Assembly: GCF_000004195.4 (NCBI RefSeq) | Contig: NC_030681.2 | Location: forward strand, 21,592,482 to 21,656,481 | Source: Xenopus tropicalis | Lineage: Eukaryota > Chordata > Amphibia > Anura > Pipidae | Length of the DNA stretch: 64,000 nucleotides | Direction of reading: 5' to 3' | In this document: positions 23,701 through 38,700 of the stretch, in pieces | Layout of the letters: each line of letters begins with the position of its first letter | Position numbering within the stretch: the first letter of the stretch is position 1 | The notes under the pieces: model-generated | The model's database searches: none | What the model saw: only the letters and a program-made list of their open reading frames with translations | What the model was told of the DNA's origin: nothing | Position numbers and translations under genes: made by a program

Positions 23701-26700
23701 CTGATTTTGCTCCTCGCATTATTTTTTTTTTGCTTTCTCCCATTTATCATTTCTCAAGCATGATGATGGAAAATCTACACAATCTGTAGAATTCTCAAGT
23801 CAAAGGAGTGACAGAGATATTTCAGTTCAAACCTCAAAGCCCCTGAAATGTTTCAGGGAGAACAAACTGTTCAGAAGACATAAGAAAATGTGGTAAATAT
23901 ACATTAATCTCAATCTGTGGCAGAATTGCTTTTTTATCTTTGGGATTTAGCCAAGGAGAAATCTTGACCAATGACAAATCGGCCCATTAGAGTAGTCTTG
24001 AAAACCCTGCATTGTTATAGACCTTTTAAGTATCTTTTTCCTTTGCCCAGTAATTCTTCAACATTAGCGATTAAAAGCACCTCATTTCATGTGGCTTCAT
24101 TCATCAGCCTGACAAATGGCCTTCTCACTAGCTACATTATATTGCAAAAGTATGTGGACACGTGTCTAACATCACTTTCCAAAATGAAAGGTATTAATAA
24201 GGGGTCGGTACTCTCTTTGCTGCTAAAACAGAGTTTAGCATTTACTCTTTGGTAGCTTTCCACTAGGAGCTGGAACATTGTTGGTGGGATTTGGTTCCAT
24301 TCATACGTAAGAGGTTGAGTATTGTTGCTGGGGGCCCATCTCACAGTTGGCATTCCAGTTTGTCAGATTGGGTCTGGGTTCTTAATTTGGGAACATTGTT
24401 GGTTGGATTTGCTTCCATTCATACGTAAGAGGTTGAGTATTGATGCTGGGGGCTCATCTCACAGTTGGCATTCCAGTTTGTCAGATTGGGTCTAGGTCAG
24501 GGTCCTTCATTTGGGAACAGGGTTATTATCCCACTGCAACAAGAAAGGACCTTTCCCAAACTCTTTCTACGAGTAGGAAGCATTGAATTGGCAAGTGATA
24601 GCATGCTTTAGTGGCAAGGTGTCTGCAATAATGGGTATTAAATAGTCAGTTCCAATTTTTAAAAGGGATGCCCACATACTTATGGCCATTTAGTGTGTAT
24701 TTAACCCTGTTTATTGGCCTCCAGCAGTGGATGCTCTCAAGAATCCTAAAAGATGTCTGCTTCTTATTTGTTTTCTTATTTATTTTTTAAGGATCTCTTT
24801 GTACTTTCATTACTGATCCAGTAGCCTTTTACCTTGCTATATTCTCTTCTTTCTCCATTTCATATACTTATTGATGATTTTACCTTGAATCCCCAAGCTT
24901 TTGATTACTCTTGCAGACCCTCTGTTGTTATGCTTGACACAAACATCCTTGGCTGAATTCACACACAATACATAATAATGCAATTATTGTTCCAAGTGGC
25001 TTTTGATAATATTTATATAAAGGTAGGCATTCTCCACTAAATACCTCTTCTCTCATGTTGTCTTTAGCCATTGCCATTTTCAAGCTAAACATTTCTTAAA
25101 CAATAACAAATCTGATTTTCCTCTTTTCTAATGCAACACCTTTCCATATCCCTGTGCACAAAAATATAGAGTAGGTGATACCTTTTATTGGCTAGCTCTG
25201 TAGATTATAAAACATAAGCTTTTGGGACTACTTAGGCCTCTGCTTCAGGCATGGATGCAGGGACCTAAGTAGTCCCGAAAGCTGGTGTTTTATAATCTAC
25301 TAACTTAGCCAATAAAAGGTATCATTTAATCTATATTTTTTGCTTTTGATCTATGGCTAACACAGTACAACACTCTTTAAGAACAAAATAAACTCAAATA
25401 AGCACAAATTTCCAATTCTACCACACAGCACAGAACTGCTCCCACCTAATTCCCGTTTCTCATCTTTTGCACCAGTTTAAAGTCTCTAATCGCCTAAATC
25501 AGTGGTTCCCAAGATATGGGATTGTTAATTTAGGGGGACAAAAGTGGACAAGGAGAATAATCAGGGTCGTCTGGGCCAATGTCCGAAGGGCGCTCCACCA
25601 ATCCGCCGTTCTCCCACCCCCGGCACACTGCAGGTACGTACGCTTGGGGGACGGACGGGTGGAGGGGGCCCCTGTGGTGGGGTGAAGGCAGCGGGGCCAT
25701 TGGGGGGATGCAGGGGCCCCTGAGACAGAAGCCCCATTGGGCCCTGCACCCCCCAGTCCGACCCTGATTATTCTCCTTTTCCACTTTTGGCCCCAGTGTA
25801 GAGTTTATGTCAGTGCAAAGGGGGGCTTGAACTCAAACATTTTAACATTACTGTGCTAAATTTGCAAAGTACTGTTCCTCTAGGCTTTGTACGGAAGCCC
25901 TCTGAGGTTCTTAGAACTTCACTCTTTTTACTTGATGAAAACATTATTATAAAGTCATTATTTTTTATTTTCCCATATGCATAGTAAATGTTTTTCTCTT
26001 ACTTACAGCTCATTTAAATTTGTGCCATTAAATGCATAGTTCTGTATTTCTTCAATTCCATTCTTGTTGAGCCTTCTGAAAAATAAAAAAAAACAACATA
26101 AATATGTTATTACTAGGGAACAACTAAAAGGCTTTAAAATTTAGATGCATGGCAGGAGAAAAAAAATTGATAGACATGAATGAAAATTTTATTGAAATAT
26201 GATTTGTGCTTTTTTAGGTACGGAAGGATAAAATCTCTCCTGCGATGTTGACCTTCTCTGGGGATAAACCAGACAACTTAGGTTTTTAGTTTAATTCTAG
26301 GTAAAATAGAGAACGTTAGATTGGCGGCACCAAATTATGAGAAAGAACAATATTTAAAAATCAAAACTTTCTTTACTGGTTTTCATCTAAGGAGCAATAC
26401 AGGTATGGGATCCCTTATCTGGAAACCTGCTATCCAGAAAGCTCCAAATTACGGAAAGCCCGTCTCCCATAGACTCCATTTTAATCAAATAATTTAGAAT
26501 TTTAAAACTGATTTCCTTTTTCTCTGTAATAATATAACAGTAACTGTACTTGATCCCAACTAAGATATAATTACCCCTTATTGGGGGCAGAACAGCCCTA
26601 TTGGGTTTATTTAATGGTTAAATGATTCCCTTTTCTCTGTAATAAAAAAACAGTACCTGTACTTGATCCCAACTAAGATATAAATAATCCTTATTGGGGG

Positions 26701-29700
26701 CAGAACAGCCCTATTGGGTTTATTTAATGGTTAAATGATTCCCTTTTCTCTGTAATAATAAAACAGTACCTGTACTTGATCCCAACTAAGATATAAATAA
26801 TCCTTATTGGGGCAGAACAGCCCTATTGGGTTTATTTAATGGTTAAATGATTCCCTTTTCTCTGTAATAATAAAACAGTACCTGTACTTGATCCCAACTA
26901 AGATATAATTACCCCTTATTGGGGCAGAACAGCCCTATTGGGTTTATTTAATGGTTAAATGATTCCCTTTTCTCTGTAATAATAAAACAGTACCTGTACT
27001 TGATCCCAACTAAGATAGAATTAATCCTTATTGGATGCAAAACAATCCTATTGGGTTTAATTAATGTTTTATTGATTTTTTTTAGTAGACTTAAGGTATG
27101 GAGATCCAAATTACAGAAAGACCCCTTATTCTGAATACCCTTGGTCCCTAGCATTCTGGATAACGGGTCCTATACCTGTAGTTGGTATGCAGAGGGTCCA
27201 CTACTTGTAATTGGTTGAACAGGACTGTCCTAAAGTATCCAACTGAAGTGCAATTGCTTTTTACCAACCATACTGTTTCCAGATTCCATAGCCTCTTTAT
27301 AAGCCATGAAATGTTTAGAACATTGAACATTTCCTTTCAGTAGAACATCCTCAGGGTTTTGAGGAAATGAATGTGTTCTCTCTATTCCACTGGTTTAGAA
27401 GACCAAAATGATTTTGCAAACATATTTGTAGACACGTTGCTTAAAATAAACATTCTCATCTCAGAATATGACACTGGCAGATCAATTTTTCATTTATTTC
27501 TCCAGAAGATCCCATGAGATTTGGAAATGTTTCTTTGCATTCTGGGGACAGAAGACCCATATAAAAAGAGAATGCTTTTTACTATTGCTTAACGTTGCTT
27601 TAGGTTTTCTAATGTCAATGTTTAAACTTTAAGCTGCACTAGTAACCACTACATCCTCCAGATCCCTGAGCATAGTTTTCATTGTTCAATTTCACAGGTC
27701 AATTCTAGGCATTTTCTCGCCCAGGTTGTTAGCATAATATGATACAAATAATGGCAATGACTTTCCAATAGTTTCCATTCCAACAGATAATTCTGTACAT
27801 TTACTGATATGCTTTCCTCTGCAATTATAAGACATCTCCACCTTGTAACTTCATCAGCATAAATCCATGTTACTGTGTGTTATTCCACAATACAAAAAGA
27901 ACCACATATCCAAAAAACCCAAGTTCCCAAGTATTCCCAAGATAACAGAAACCTGTTATAAATAAATAAATACTTTTCCCCTCATCCTCAAGGACTGGAA
28001 TGTGCACATCTCAATTATGCTTGTGTGAGAAGAACACAATTGTTATGTCCTCTGGGACACAAATGACAGACGTTATGCCTAGGACCAGTATTGCTAATCA
28101 GAGGAGGGCCTACACTTGACAAGCATGTGGTAGACTAGCATAGAAAAGGTACCGTATATACTCGAGTATAAGCCGATCCGAACATAAGCCGAGGTACCTA
28201 ATTTTACCTAAGAAAACTGGAAAAACTTATTGACTCGAGTATAAGCCTAGGGTGGGAAATGCAGCAGCTATTGCTAAGTTTTAATAATCAAAATGAATAC
28301 CAATAAAATGACATTAATTGAGGCATCAGTGGGGTATATGTTTTTCAATATTTATTTTAAAGAAAAACAGTAAACTAGCTCTGTAAGCGGAGAAGAGGGT
28401 CAACAAAAACAATATGAGTACTACCCCACGCTCATTGAACATTGGCAAACTGGCAGCAGACCCAGTCCCAGAAGGATGTAAGGGGGAATAAGTATTGCTA
28501 GTGGGAGCCTAGGCCAGGGCACTGGAGGGTCTGGTTGCGGGTGGCCTAATTTGCACACAAAGGAGAGAGGGTGCTAGTCTAGAGGGACCCATGGCATCCG
28601 ACTCAAGTATAAGCCGAGGGTGACTTTTTTCAGCACATTTTGGGTGCTGAAAAACTAGGCTTATACTAAGTATATACAGTATATAGCACATAATAATTAG
28701 TGATGAGCGAATCTGTCCCATAAAATTTGCAAAATGGCAAGAAAATTTGCGAAACTTATTTGTTGCGAGATATTTTTGTTGCCCACGGCTATTTTTTTGT
28801 CACTTGCATATATTTTTTGTCACCGCGGCTATTTTTTTGTCACCTGCATATATTTTTTGTTGCCGTGGCTATTTTTTTTGTTGCCCGTGCCCAATTTTGT
28901 TGCGACCGCATCCATTTTGAAACAAACAAAAAATCTTTGTGACTAATTTTTCCATGGCAAATTTTCACAGAAGTTTCACGAAACAATTCGCCAATGGCGA
29001 AATGCGGAAATTCGCTGCAAATCCATGCCTGGCGAAAAAATTTGCTCATCACTAATAATAATAATCCTAATACATAGGATCTGTTTTGGACCTACTGAAG
29101 AGGTGAGAAAAAATGGTGTTTATGCAAATGGTCTAAACTAGCCAGTAAGAATGTAATAAAGTGCTTCCTCTCAAGACCAACTGAGTATTGTCCAAGTCTT
29201 TGTCAAAGGTCCGATGGGGAATGTATTAATAAAATCAATGTGGCTGATATTCACAAATTACCCAATTTAATCTGAATCCTGAAATGATTATTGAGAATTT
29301 GTTTAACATTTTGCTTCAAGCTGATGCAAGTTAGTATTGACATTCTGTTTTGTATTCAACCCAGTCTTTTTGTAAAATTAGGTATTAGCCTGAATCCAAA
29401 TGGATTCTGAGTTTGGTGCATCCCTTACACAATAATAAATAATACGTGGATTATAAATGGATAATATAACCATATGCATATGGACTGTTCATGACTGCAT
29501 CTTAAATATAGGTCTGCTTGCACATTATCATTTCCTTGTTATCACTTCATTTATGCCTTGCTTATCTGATAATCTATACTTTATTCATAGGTAGAAATTT
29601 CAATGGAAAGAATCAAGATCGGGGTTAAGTGAATGCAAAATATCCCATGCAGATGCTATTTTTGTCACGTCCAATCCAAATCACTTTTATGAAATTATCA

Positions 29701-32700
29701 GACATTAATAATGGAGCCTATTCAGCCTTATACATTGTATAATTCTCCCACTGACTGACTGACTTTCCTTGAAGAACACTTACTGAATACGTCCATATCT
29801 GCATGACCTGTCAAGCCTCCTCCTCATGTACGGAATGGAAATCATAACTTCTTTTCATTCGTGTGGCCACCACTCTCTGCCTCTCTTACCAAAGTATTAT
29901 ACAATGTATATTATATGTTTAAGATCTGTAAAAACACAAAAAACAAAAAGACCACGAATGGTGCAGTGTAACAAAATATTATACAACAAAGCCCCCTAGA
30001 AATGGAACTGCCATATGTAAATAATGGCATCGGCACCATACACAATGGCATTAGGCCCACATATATTTGTAAATAATAGTCAACCTCACTTTATTATAGA
30101 CCTCATGGTAACCTGCTTCTATTTACAGTGCCGCCCTTCTGTCTGCGAGGGCCTAATTGTGAATTGTAGGTTTGCTCTTCTGCAGATAAAAAAATTACAT
30201 CTAGGTGCATTATTTTGTATTGCAACAGCTGTTATAGTTGTTCTGATTGATGCTTTTTACTTGCTGAAATCAAGACCATAACATGCTTTATAGTATTCAT
30301 GGTCATTTAAGACTACCATGGGCGTATGGCTCTTGTAATGCTGCCCGCCCATAAGGAAAGACTTTAAAATACATAATCACAATGATAGTCTTTTTGAAAT
30401 ATCAGTAATAAAAGACAAATACTATAGTATAAAGCTTTATAGTTGATGTATTGGTATAAAAAAGAGCACTTTGTAAGCGTTTTGCCCTTATGTGAACAAA
30501 GCGCTTCATGGTGACAATTGGTGGTGGTGGGAGGAATAGATTGAGGCTTGGGCTACGGTTGCTACAGGTTGTTGGGTAAAATTATTCTGTCTGTACGATA
30601 CAAACAAAACTAAAGCTTTATTGTGGCTGGAAAAACCAACAACCAACCCATTTGAAAATAAATGAGTTGCTTTTGCAATCCACTTGAATGCTCTATTGAA
30701 TGCAGTGTCCATTTACATACTTCCTTTTCATCTTTGAATAAGACTGACCCACCCCAGCAGCTCTGTAGGGGACATATAGACAATTTCAGGGAATGTGGTT
30801 GAAATTCCATGTTTTAAATCCAAATCAAAGTAACATAACATACAGTGCACAGCAAACTATAGATTTATGCCATTGTGTATGAAGTGATTGATGCCCAGCT
30901 TTTCTTTTACAGATCTTAAGCAATGTATACATTATATACATAATAAATATATAAGACACAGAGTTGTTCATTGTGTATGTATTGTATGCCATTGTTAACT
31001 CCTTATATAGAAGCAATATGAGGAGCTACTTACAGCATTCCCTACCAACAGCATCATGTGTGATAATCAAACCACAAACCAATGATATGTGTGGGATATT
31101 TGTAGATCAGAGGTGGTTGGGTAGCCATATAGTATCAGCATCCCAATGCCTACCATAAAAATCCTCCCATGAGGGTCAGGAGAGGCCAACTGTTCAGCAA
31201 AGAGTCTCCTCTTTGCTGAACATCTTAAGCAGGATAATACCTTAATCACAGATAAAGTATGCACCAAAGGCTCAGTATTCCAGGATGGGTCTGCTTGACA
31301 CTCTTCTGAGGTTATGATGCTCTACACAGAAGCAATTAAGTTAAACTCTAGGGAAGAAAAATATCAAGGGAATAGTCAATATTTGCCATATCTACAGGGA
31401 CTTCCAGGATTAGAACCTTCAAAAGTGTGAATGCTGTTCCACTGGAATTATTATATAAGACTATAATAATTATAAGGGAAAGATAATCATCTTGAAAATT
31501 AGAAGTAATCCATCTGGAAAACAGTGGTCCAAGGACATACAGTTGTGATGACGGACAAGAAAGGTGGAGTGCAGTGAACAAAAACAATGGTCAATGTAGC
31601 AAAACTGTGAAAGATGTATTCTTCAGCAGAAAAGGAAAAAGTCACATGTGGAACCTAAAATATCTTGTTTGATAAGATTTGAAATGAAACATTAAATGAT
31701 GAGACTGTTTTTCCTCCCTTTGCTTTTTTTTGTTTATCTCATGATAATATGTAAGAGCAAAAGAAGCAGACTCACAATATGACATTGTCGATACTTAGTC
31801 CAGCAAATGAATTTCTTTCAATTTTCTTGATGTTGATATTGTCTTGAATCTCCCTAATCGGAAGGAAAATAAAGAATATATTATTTTAATGGCATATGTA
31901 CTAGACATTGTACAACATGATATGATACACATCGCTGGTCAATCTGATCAATGTATTTCTTGTTTTAAAATGAATGGTTTATTCAGGTTTCCTGCTGTCC
32001 TCATTACATAGAACATTGACCTAATCAGAGCTAAGCACTGTAAAGCTGACCATACACGTAGCAATTCCGATCTTTCCTGTGACTAGCGTTTGCAGGAAAA
32101 ATCGTTCATTTCCCCAACTGACGTTCAGGGCTGAATCGTCTGATATGGAGGTAGAAACAATAGGAATTCTACATCCACCTGCCGATTCAGCCCTGAATGC
32201 GGATTTGGTTCGGACGCCTGCAACGGCGCCCGGTCAAAATATTTTAACCCGGCCGATCGTCAAAACGACTGATATCCGCAGCCTTTGCGATATCGGTCGT
32301 CTCATCGATCCAAATCGATCGCACCAAATAATGTACGAAAAAAAGTTTCAAAGCATCATTGTTGCGTGTATGGCCAGCTTAAATGCAGATTTGTCTGGAA
32401 TTAAAGTTGTGGTAGGTTTGCACATCTGAGCCAAAGGGCCTGATTCACTAAAGTGCGATAAAAGCTTTTTTGCGGTAAAAAAGACGCGATAATTTGCGCG
32501 CGATTCACCATAGTATTATCGCGTGCGATAAATCGCCATTTTCGCATGGGTTATTTCTCGTGCTAGTTTTACCGCATGCGTTAATTTCCGTGCTGAAAAG
32601 AATACGATCGCATGATTCACTATAACTTTTGCGCGCTAAATATCGCATTTGGCTATGCGAAAATTAACACCTACTACAGGCAGGCGAAAAATTATACAAA

Positions 32701-35700
32701 AGTACAGTAAATGATTTTTTGCAATAAAATATGGACTTACAGTGTTATTTATTCAAGTATGTGTTTCCCCCAGAGTGACGCAGCCGCCAGTTTGCAGCGA
32801 AATGTTCATTTTTAATACAGTAATTTTCTGCAAGTATTGGCGTGTATGGCTAACATGGCGTGCGTTCATTTGCGCAACTATTTATATTTGGCTGCAAGTG
32901 ATGAAATGTTTCGCCAGGCATGGATTCGCAGCGAATTTTATGACGTGCGTTGAATTTTTTCGCGGCGGATTTTTTCATACGTTTTGCAAAACAATCCGCC
33001 AATGGCAAAACGCATGAAAAAATTCGCCACGCAAAAATTCACCGCACATCCAAAAATTAATACAAGCGTCAAAAAATAATAGTCACGGGCAACAATTTTT
33101 TTGCCCGCGCAACATTTTTGCCGTTTCGGGGATCTTCTGAAAGATTTGCTAATTTTTCACTAAAGAAACCAGAACACATTTGCTCATCCCTAGTGGCTAC
33201 TATTTATAAGCAGATACCATTTATATGATACTATTTATATGCTACCATTTATATGTGGCTAATATTTAAATACACCATTTATATGCGGCGACAATTTTTA
33301 TACACTATTTCTAAGCTACCATTCATATGCGGCGACTATTTGCGTAATTTAGCGCATGTACCGGCAAATACCGCATTGAAATAGTCTTTGCGAGTTAAAT
33401 AACGCATGCAATATCGCGCGTAAAAAAGCGCAAGTATGCTTATAGTGAATCGTGCGAAAAATCGCCAAAATTAAAACGCGGTAAAAATTTTAGCGCACAC
33501 TAAAAATAGCGCACGTTTTATCGCCCTTTAGTGAATCAGGCCCAAAATATCTAGATATTACTCACTCCATAGTATGCTATTGGGAAATGACGTTGAATAA
33601 AGGTTGATAATATGGATCCCATGCCTGTAGGGTGAAGATAGAATAGTCACAAAGAGAGCTCCTTGTGATAAATGGATTTCATATACAGGTTTGAATCCGA
33701 CATGCTGATCTTTCAGGTCTGGAACTAGCAAATGTACTAGACATAATGGAGAAGGGTTTGTCAGGTTGGGCATTTTCAATTCTCAGCAAATTCTTGCTGT
33801 TGATGGTGGATTTTGTTCCTTGACAAAAGTAAAGATGGCATCACAGGTTCATGTTTTGGTAGCAAAAAACTCTTGGTTTTCTTGGCCCAGCATTGATGTT
33901 TTACTGTAAACTGTGCCATAAAACAGATAATTAACAAGGAGAAAAAGATACTTTTTTCCCCAAATGACAAAGTTGGCTACTGTCTGTACTTATCCTCATG
34001 TCTAATCAAATTAGCAATTGATGCTATTCAGAAAAGTACTTGTGCCCATACATGCTATTAACATGTGATAACGTCATTGTGCCTCTTCAGCAGGGTCTGA
34101 TTGCGTACATGGACACAAAGGACCCTGGAATTACCTCCAACCTTGCTGGTTATGACCATGGACAGAACTTATGGCAAATGAAGTGGCTGCTGATGCCATT
34201 GTTGTTCTAATTTGCAGCTATAATGTGTTATTCAATTATGTATAATGTGCATTCAGTTCTTTGCATTCTATTTGTAGATTAGCCAATACATTTGTAAATA
34301 GGAGACATTTTAAGGGGGTTATGTAATAAAAGGGGCTAGTTTGCCCAAAAGCAATAAGATTTTTGCTTTTAAACAAGTGACCAGTAAATTCTACCTGTTG
34401 ATTGGAAGCTGGGAAAACGTAGTGTCTTTTATTATATAACCCCCTTATTGATTTAATTGCATTTTGACAAATCACATTTGTTTGCATTTGCTCTTCTCTA
34501 GGTATAAGAGAAACAGCAGAAAATAAAAGTGCAAATATACGTATGACTGCTCTATCTACTGAAAGCTGTATCTTATTACTTTTTCAGTTTAGACCAGGGA
34601 TCCCCAACCTTTCTTACTCGTGAGCCACAGTCAAATGTAAAAAGGCTTGGAGAGCAACACAAGCACCATAAAAGTTCATGGAGGTGCCAAATAAGGGCTG
34701 TGATTGGCTATTAGGCAGCCTCTATGCACCCTATCAGCTTACAGGGGCTTTATTTGGTAGGAAATCTTGTTTTTCTTCAACCAAAACTTGCCCCCAAGTC
34801 AGGAATTCAAAAATAACTCCCTGGTTTGGGGGCACTGAGAGCAACACCCAAGGGGTTGGTGAGCAACATGTTGCCCCTGAGCCACTGGTTGGGGATCACT
34901 GGTTTAGAGCAAAGTATTAGTGTTCCATATACATTCAAAAGAAATCTATTAAACAAGGAAACGACTTCTAGATGCAGGAGGAATATAGTTGGTTAATACA
35001 TACAGTAAAACCATTTGTAGAGACTGTATCTTGGAAACCACGGGGATAAAATGAATTCCAGTGTTGGATATTAACCTAAAGAATAAAATGATATTGTAAG
35101 TTTTGTTACATAATTAGCCCCCTTTATACAAACATACATTCTGCAAAAGAGTCATTTAAATACCAGTGATCTTAATGATCATGAGCCTCATGATGTATTA
35201 CAATCAGCACTTGCAGTATCCTGAGTGACTCCAGTCATTGCTAATATTATGGGTATGGGGCTAATACTGGTCACTGATATGTACTTGGCTAGAGAACTGG
35301 CTAAAGGATAAATTACAGAGAGTGGCGGTAAAAGGAACATTTTCTAATTGGACCAGTGTTGTTATTGGTCTGTCCATTTGCTTTTTAACTTTATTAATGA
35401 CCTGGAGGTGAGCATTAAAGGTAATATATCTATTTTTGCTAATAAGACTAAATTGTGCCAATAAATGCAAAATGTATACCACCCACTATAGAAAGCAAAG
35501 GGACTTCAAGTCCCAGAATCCATCACTTCAAAATGGAAAAGGGCAGAGTGGTTGCATGAGCCCAAGGGGAGTTGGGATATTATTCTTACAAGTCAAAGAC
35601 AAAATGTTATGGGTATCTGTGGAACCATGTATGTCTGTTAAAAAAGCATTTATATTTATTTTTGGAAGTTCAGAAAGTGTTTATGCACCTATTTTTTTTT

Positions 35701-38700
35701 TAATAGTCAACTTTTATTGAGTTTTTTATAAACAAAAGAAATGACAGAAGGAAGAAAGAGAGAAGGAGGGAAGAGAGGAGGGGAAGTAGGGAATGGAGAG
35801 CGTATTGTGGTGCTTTAGACAGTTGTTGCTGGAGACTCCAACCATGGGTTCCAAATCTTCTCAAACTTTAGTGGGCATCCTCTGGCTAGGTATGTTAACC
35901 TGTAGAGTTCCAGTTGTGAGTTAATCAGCTTTATCCATTTATTTAAAGTAGGAGGTAGGGGACCCATCCAGTGTAAGGCCACAGTTTTTTTTGCATAGAA
36001 TAGAAGAGCTCTCATAAGTGATCTCGAGGCTGTCTTTGGTAGTAGGGAGTCCACGAGGCCCAGCAAGCATGTGATTGGATTTAAAACTTGAGGTAAGGAA
36101 AGTTTGTCTGCTAGGAAGCGCATGACTTGTTGCCAAAATCTCTGGATGTCTGGGCAATTCCAAAGCAAGTGCATATAATCCGCATCAGGTTCATTGCAGC
36201 GAAGGCATCGGGAGTGTTCCAAGCGACCCATCTGGTGTAGTTTCTTAGGCGTTAAGTATGTTTGGTGTATAATTTTGAATTGAATTAGTTGTGCTTATTA
36301 ATGGGGAATAGAGATTGTCTATCACCTCTTCCCAGTCATCTGGGTCTAAGTGGAGGCCACTTGTTTCCCATCTGAGTTTGACTCTGGGGTCATATTTGTG
36401 AGATGTGATTGCTGCATATGTTTTGGAGAGGGTTTTAAGCTTGTCTAGAGCAGAGATTATGTTTTCTACTGTCGTGTATTGTATGGGGTGGGTATCATGC
36501 TGAAATTGTAAAAGGAAGAGATGTCGTATTTGCATGTAACTGAGCACCGACAGGTCCGCCAGGGCAGGAAGTTCCTGGAATTGCTCGCAGGTTTTTAGGG
36601 ATCCTGAGTGTAGTAAGTGGTGGAGTTGTTTAACCCCTGCTCTTGCCCATGTAGCACCTTTTCTAAAATTTGCAAAATTTTTAAGAAGGGTATTGTGCCA
36701 CAGAGGTGTGTCGGGTGAGACTGAGTTTTTTATGTTGGAGGTTTTATACAACATGTCCCAGGTTTTTTTGGTGGCATTTAAAAGAGGTATTAGGGGGGAG
36801 GTAGACATTTGCTTGGTCTATATAGAGCATGGTGTAAGGATTCAATGGAGCCAAAATACAGTGCTTCTAGTAGAGTAGCTGCCATTGCACGGCATATAAT
36901 CCGTGGTAAAAAGGTAACGATGACAAATATTTATTTACTTCCATATTCGGCATTTACATTCACATTTATATCGTGTAAATGCCTATAATTGTCGTACATT
37001 TCTCTAAGGTGTCTAGATGGAGCTTCATTTAGCTTCTACAGACTTGACAGTAGAGTCAGATGATATAGCTCCAAGGAATGAGCATATGTTGCTGTCTGTG
37101 CCCATCTCCTAGTTGGCTGCTGGCAGCGGCACTGAGCATCTGCACCCATCTGCACCCCGGTAGCTCAGTCTCGGCTCACAATGAATCAGTCCATGAGGAA
37201 ATGTTTACAATTTTAAGCAGATTCCAGTTACTTGCAGGGATCCTACTGTATTTCAAGATTATTAGGATTTTTTTTTAAATGTATGATGTCTGAGGGGCAC
37301 AGTCATTAAAGTACGTCAGGTCGAATTCGTATTTTTTCTAAAGTTTACAACTTTTGTGTATTTTCTGCAATATTTTTGTTAATTTGCGTTACTTTTTCGT
37401 ACGTTGCGACAATTTGCTCAACAAAATCGTATTTGTCGCAACAAGTACGAAAGTTTCGGATTCATTCAAGCTTCTAAAATAAGTCGAGATCATGTAGAAG
37501 TCAATGGCAGGTGTCCTTTTCGCAACTGGAAGATCTTTCTTTGCTTTGTGGTTTTCGGGTTTCTCAGGTTTTTTGTACACGCATTCGTGCAACAATATGA
37601 AAAAGTCACGGTTTTCACATGTTTTTCTGTCTTTTTTTTGTGCTTTTTCAATTTGGGTTGTTTGATAGATGATTGACATTCATGGAAATCATGTCCCCTC
37701 GCAAGCACCTTGCCCCTTTTTTATACAAGACACATGTTCTGCTGCAGAACTGGGGTGCACATTTTATCAGCATAGTAAAAATGTATGAACAAAATATTCA
37801 CTGATTAATTATGTTTAATAAAATTAAAAATATAATTTATATATAAAGACTTGAAGGGTTCTTACAAGTATTTAAGCTTCGGGAGATTTTGAAAAGCCTC
37901 TTGATCAATGTATACTAGGCTGTTGGCTTTTTCAATCCTTCTGGAGAAAGAAAATAAACAAAAGTGAAGTTAATTCCTTAGAAGACATCTGCAGTCCTAT
38001 TAATACTGGGCAATTGTTTGTTTTACTTTTACTGCAGTGTAAATCATAATGGCATATTTTGGGGATGTGAGAATTAAAACTCCAAGGGAATCTTCCCATT
38101 CTGTAGCTAGTATTAGCAATATATTCCATTGCAGCAGAAGATGGGACTATGGGGGCCCATCTGTAGAAGAGCAGGATGTTATTGGACCAAGTAATCAAGT
38201 GCATCCTTAGAGTCTTTATGGGATTTTAATCTGGGATATCAAACTCACGGTTGTACATTTATATATAAACATCAGTCTTTATAAGCATGAATAGCTGTGT
38301 TTCAGAATCAGCATAGATCTGTTATTACAAAGATTCAGAGTTTGTCTGTTGAATTATTGTACAAGGATGGGGCCTCTTATCTACGCTTGGGACCTGGATT
38401 TGTTATAGATATAGAGGTAATTTCATAAATGAGATCTTCATACCTTATGGGGCAGATTTATTAAAATGTGATTTTAGAGCTTAATACATAAAAACTCCCC
38501 ACATTCTATTAATTCCTATGGGGTTTTTAGAAGTGTATTCATCAATGGGGGAAAATTAGAGTTCAGAATTTGATAAATATGCTTCTAAAAATCCCATGTA
38601 TGCTTATGTATTAAGCTCTAAACTCACATTTTGATAAATATGCCCCATAGTCTACTAAAAATCATTTAAGCATTAATTGAACCCAATAGGATAGTTCTGC

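Noticed and set aside
25467..25784. Overlapping Pro-rich frames on both strands
   Set aside because: Same cause: GC-rich interior of an inverted-repeat element at 25532-25800.
32079..32429. 116-codon frame with ordinary-looking composition
   Set aside because: It lies across the MITE bounded at 32041-32384 and runs past its end; the openness reflects the element's CpG-rich palindromic sequence.
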